DNA of 64,000 nucleotides, taken from assembly GCF_024362695.1 (NCBI RefSeq), contig NC_065417.1:799001-863000 (forward strand). The letters run 5' to 3'. Below the pieces are notes generated by a model. The model was not told the DNA's origin, did no database searches, and saw only the letters and a list, made by a program, of their open reading frames with translations. The translations under genes were made by a program, and so were the position numbers. This document shows positions 62,168 to 64,000 of the stretch, one piece after another; positions within the stretch are counted from its first letter, which is position 1, and every line of letters begins with the position of its first letter. The DNA comes from Pectinophora gossypiella (Eukaryota; Arthropoda; Insecta; Lepidoptera; Gelechiidae).

Positions 62168-62357
62168 TAAGGCCGGATTTCTACTGATGCGGAGATGGGC
62201 GAAGATGGACGGAGAAGAGCGGAGATGTGCGGATTTGACCAATAACAGCGTTCGAGAGAGCGAAAAACGAAGACGCTCTGTCACTCTCTCCCTCACGGTG
62301 ATTGGTCGATTCCTGCTCATCTCCGCACAGCTCCGCGTCAATGGAAACGCAGCCTAA
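62168..62357. repeat. palindromic MITE with GGCCGGATTTCTA-type ends
   Basis: AGGCCGGATTTCTACTGATG at the left faces CGTCAATGGAAACGCAGCCT at the right. Inner GCGGAGATG and CATCTCCGC, and TTTGACCAATAAC and GTGATTGGTCGA, also pair. About 190 bp, GC-rich. The end sequence resembles hAT-type MITEs, but no 8-bp target duplication is evident. Mirror frames on both strands are by-products. Confidence 0.65.
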
Positions 62358-63214
62358 GCGCTGTGAGTCTCTGTTGTGCCGTGCGCGCGCCAGCCCCAAC
62401 ACCATCATGAGCGCATTGGTGGACCGGTACGACTAGCTGCTGCTGAACTGCTGGGTGCGATTGCACGCGTCACATCATAGCTGCCCGCGGCTTCGGTGGC
62501 TCGGGCTGTCCCTCATTTTTATGTTAATCTGTTACTAATACCAGATTAAGCTTTCTGTTACTAACATAATATGGACTAGTTTCCGAAATAAATATTTTGA
62601 ATTTGAATGACAGCTGTTAATTTTAAAATGAATGAATGAAAGAATGTATAACCTGGGCGAATCAAATTGGCATCTCGCGATATGCAATCCGTTTGAAGTG
62701 TGCTGTCAACTTAATTCCGTTGGGTTATTGGCCAATCTAAAACGTTACCGTACCACGTCACGTACCAACGTGGTCACTACATTACTATAAGGAATCATCA
62801 TCATCATAAGGAAACTATGAAACTGTTCTTTCTGTAACCGGAATTTCATAAGCAGTTACTCACTGTTCCAAAGCTAATTACAAAACATGTTGTCAGTTAC
62901 AATTTGTGTACGAAAATCTCTAAATAAAAAACAGCATAGAACAAACGGGACCATGGCAGTCACACACCGGAAAAGATCAACTAATAGACCACGCATACCA
63001 CGTAACAGACGTGTTTATGACAGTTGACATTCGGTTGATTGACAACCTGTCACCACACGGGGAGCCAAAAGCAAAAATACAAGATTCTTTTAAACTTTTA
63101 AACAAATTGTTACCACCGCCGCGTCATCCATTGCGTTGCATCGCGCTGTGTCTTAATGGACGATTTCCCTTACATTATCCAACGAAGCAAGCGAACATAG
63201 AAAACGTTCAGCTG
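62358..63214. other. no supported gene
   Basis: GC-rich to about 62520, then AT-rich. CGAAATAAATATTTTGAATT at 62584-62603 looks like a retroelement 3' end. A 75-residue frame (63011-63238) has no domain. Confidence 0.4.
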
Positions 63215-63425
63215 CTTGTCTTCCCGGGCATGTCGTAAAAACCGACAGAGGGATTGTGTCCTCTAACATGATGGACTAATGTTATGGGCGATAGGCTGAT
63301 CCCTTATCACCATAAGGTACATCATATCCTGCTTACGACATCGTATCAACAGTGGCTGCAAGTTGTCTTTGATTACTTGTGGCTCTGCCCACCCCATTAG
63401 GGATTACGGGCGTGAGTTTATGTAT
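63215..63425 (+). repeat. repeat family Q, longest copy
   Basis: CTTCCCGGGCATGTCGTAAA, ACCGACAGAGGGATTGTGTC, GGCGATAGGCTGATCCCTTA, GATTACTTGTGGCTCTGCCC and ATTAGGGATTACGGGCGTGA, ending in a (TATG)n tail. Fragments lie at 8290, 8645, 31290 and (inverted) 59767. Probably a SINE or LINE 3' region. Confidence 0.6.
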
Positions 63426-63487
63426 GTATGTATGTATCCAACGAAGCGAAGTTTAGAACACATGCTACATTCGACGAGCTTCAATCA

Positions 63488-63605
63488 ATCAATCAATAAT
63501 ACTTTATTGCACAACGACATATACAAAGGATATCAACATACGAATAAAAACATAAGCACAATAGGCGGCCTTATTGCTAAACAGCAATTTCTGCCAGGCA
63601 ACCTT
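63488..63605 (-). repeat. retroelement 3' tail, family M
   Basis: An (AATC)n start precedes AATACTTTATTGCACAACGA. AATAGGCGGCCTTATTGCTA and GCAATTTCTGCCAGGCAACC follow, matching 43995-44115 and 13668-13800. Confidence 0.7.
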
Positions 63606-63675
63606 AGAGTGAAATAAGATTATGCATTGGAGCACGGGCTGGTGCGAGCTTCTTCACAACCCATTATATTACTAC

Positions 63676-63828
63676 ACATAACATAAGCTCACGACTATAT
63701 CCCAATGGGGTAGGTAGAGTTACATCCATCGCAAGATGAACTAACCCATACCTCACCGAGCTTTTTGTTAGACCAACGTGGTGATCTGCCGTATCGCCGT
63801 CTATAATGGTCGAGCCAACTGTAAAATC
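63676..63828 (-). mobile_element. SINE-like family D, good copy
   Basis: ATAACATAAGCTCACGACTA, CATCCATCGCAAGATGAACT, ACCTCACCGAGCTTTTTGTT, AGACCAACGTGGTGATCTGC, CGTATCGCCGTCTATAATGG and TCGAGCCAACTGTAAAAT: the complement of the family from near the head to the 3' end. The 82-residue minus frame (63695-63943) is not a gene. Confidence 0.82.
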
Positions 63829-64000
63829 TAGCCAGCCAGCCAAAGTAAGATGCAGAGGAATCAGCTAACGGGACTATTTCATTTTGAAAACTGTAGTTGT
63901 CATACCATTCAAGTACATTTCTAAGAAAGTGGACCACTAGCATAGAATAAGAAATAATACTACGTCCACTAGCTGAAGAAATAAAAACAAATCAAAGATA

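Overview
This is eukaryotic, AT-rich, repeat-dense DNA. I find no host protein-coding gene, rRNA or functional tRNA in it. The repeat repertoire points to an insect genome, most likely a moth or butterfly: tRNA-derived SINEs ending in (GAA)n or (ATG)n-like tails, a SINE tail carrying CCCACTGCTGGG, palindromic repeats with the GTGTCGAAATATCGGGA motif, short Helitron-type repeats, and mariner and Tc1 elements. I infer the order Lepidoptera from recognising these repeats; no single host gene proves it. The window is best read as intergenic or intronic sequence filled by successive transposon insertions.

Only two long credible reading frames exist, and both are transposases on the minus strand. 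At 46017-47311 sits a full-length mariner with perfect 29-bp inverted ends, a TA duplication and an uninterrupted 351-residue D,D34D transposase; it landed inside a SINE-like repeat (family D). At 52652-56441 sits a Tc1-type element with perfect 27-bp inverted ends and a D,D34E transposase frame that has lost its ATG. It is swollen to 3.8 kb because a second, palindromic 2.16-kb element (52797-54954), built of mirrored ~130-150 bp monomers, is nested in it. Removing that unit leaves about 1.63 kb, the usual Tc1 size.

At 59925-61528 is a non-coding LTR element on the minus strand: two apparently identical 329-bp direct repeats, an 18-nt primer-binding site matching the 3' end of tRNA-Ser, a polypurine tract and a 4-bp target duplication. 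Without a coding region it would have to be moved by a partner element.

The rest is dispersed repeats. Family letters are mine. A, B, C and E are tRNA-headed SINEs; E also carries a 5S rRNA-like segment. D is another SINE-like family with a possible tRNA-like head. F is palindromic and carries a hammerhead-ribozyme-like fold. G, H, I and several singletons are MITEs. J and K are 3' ends of non-LTR retrotransposons that keep the reverse-transcriptase C-terminal peptide; L may be related to J. M and some others are retroelement-like 3' tails. O, P, Q and R are unclassified. Two short Helitron-like elements and a 937-bp long-inverted-repeat element (42559-43495) complete the picture. Nested insertions are common (mariner in D, palindrome in Tc1, SINE A in R, D next to F). 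Coordinates of diverged repeats are good to about 5-15 bp, because they were aligned by eye.
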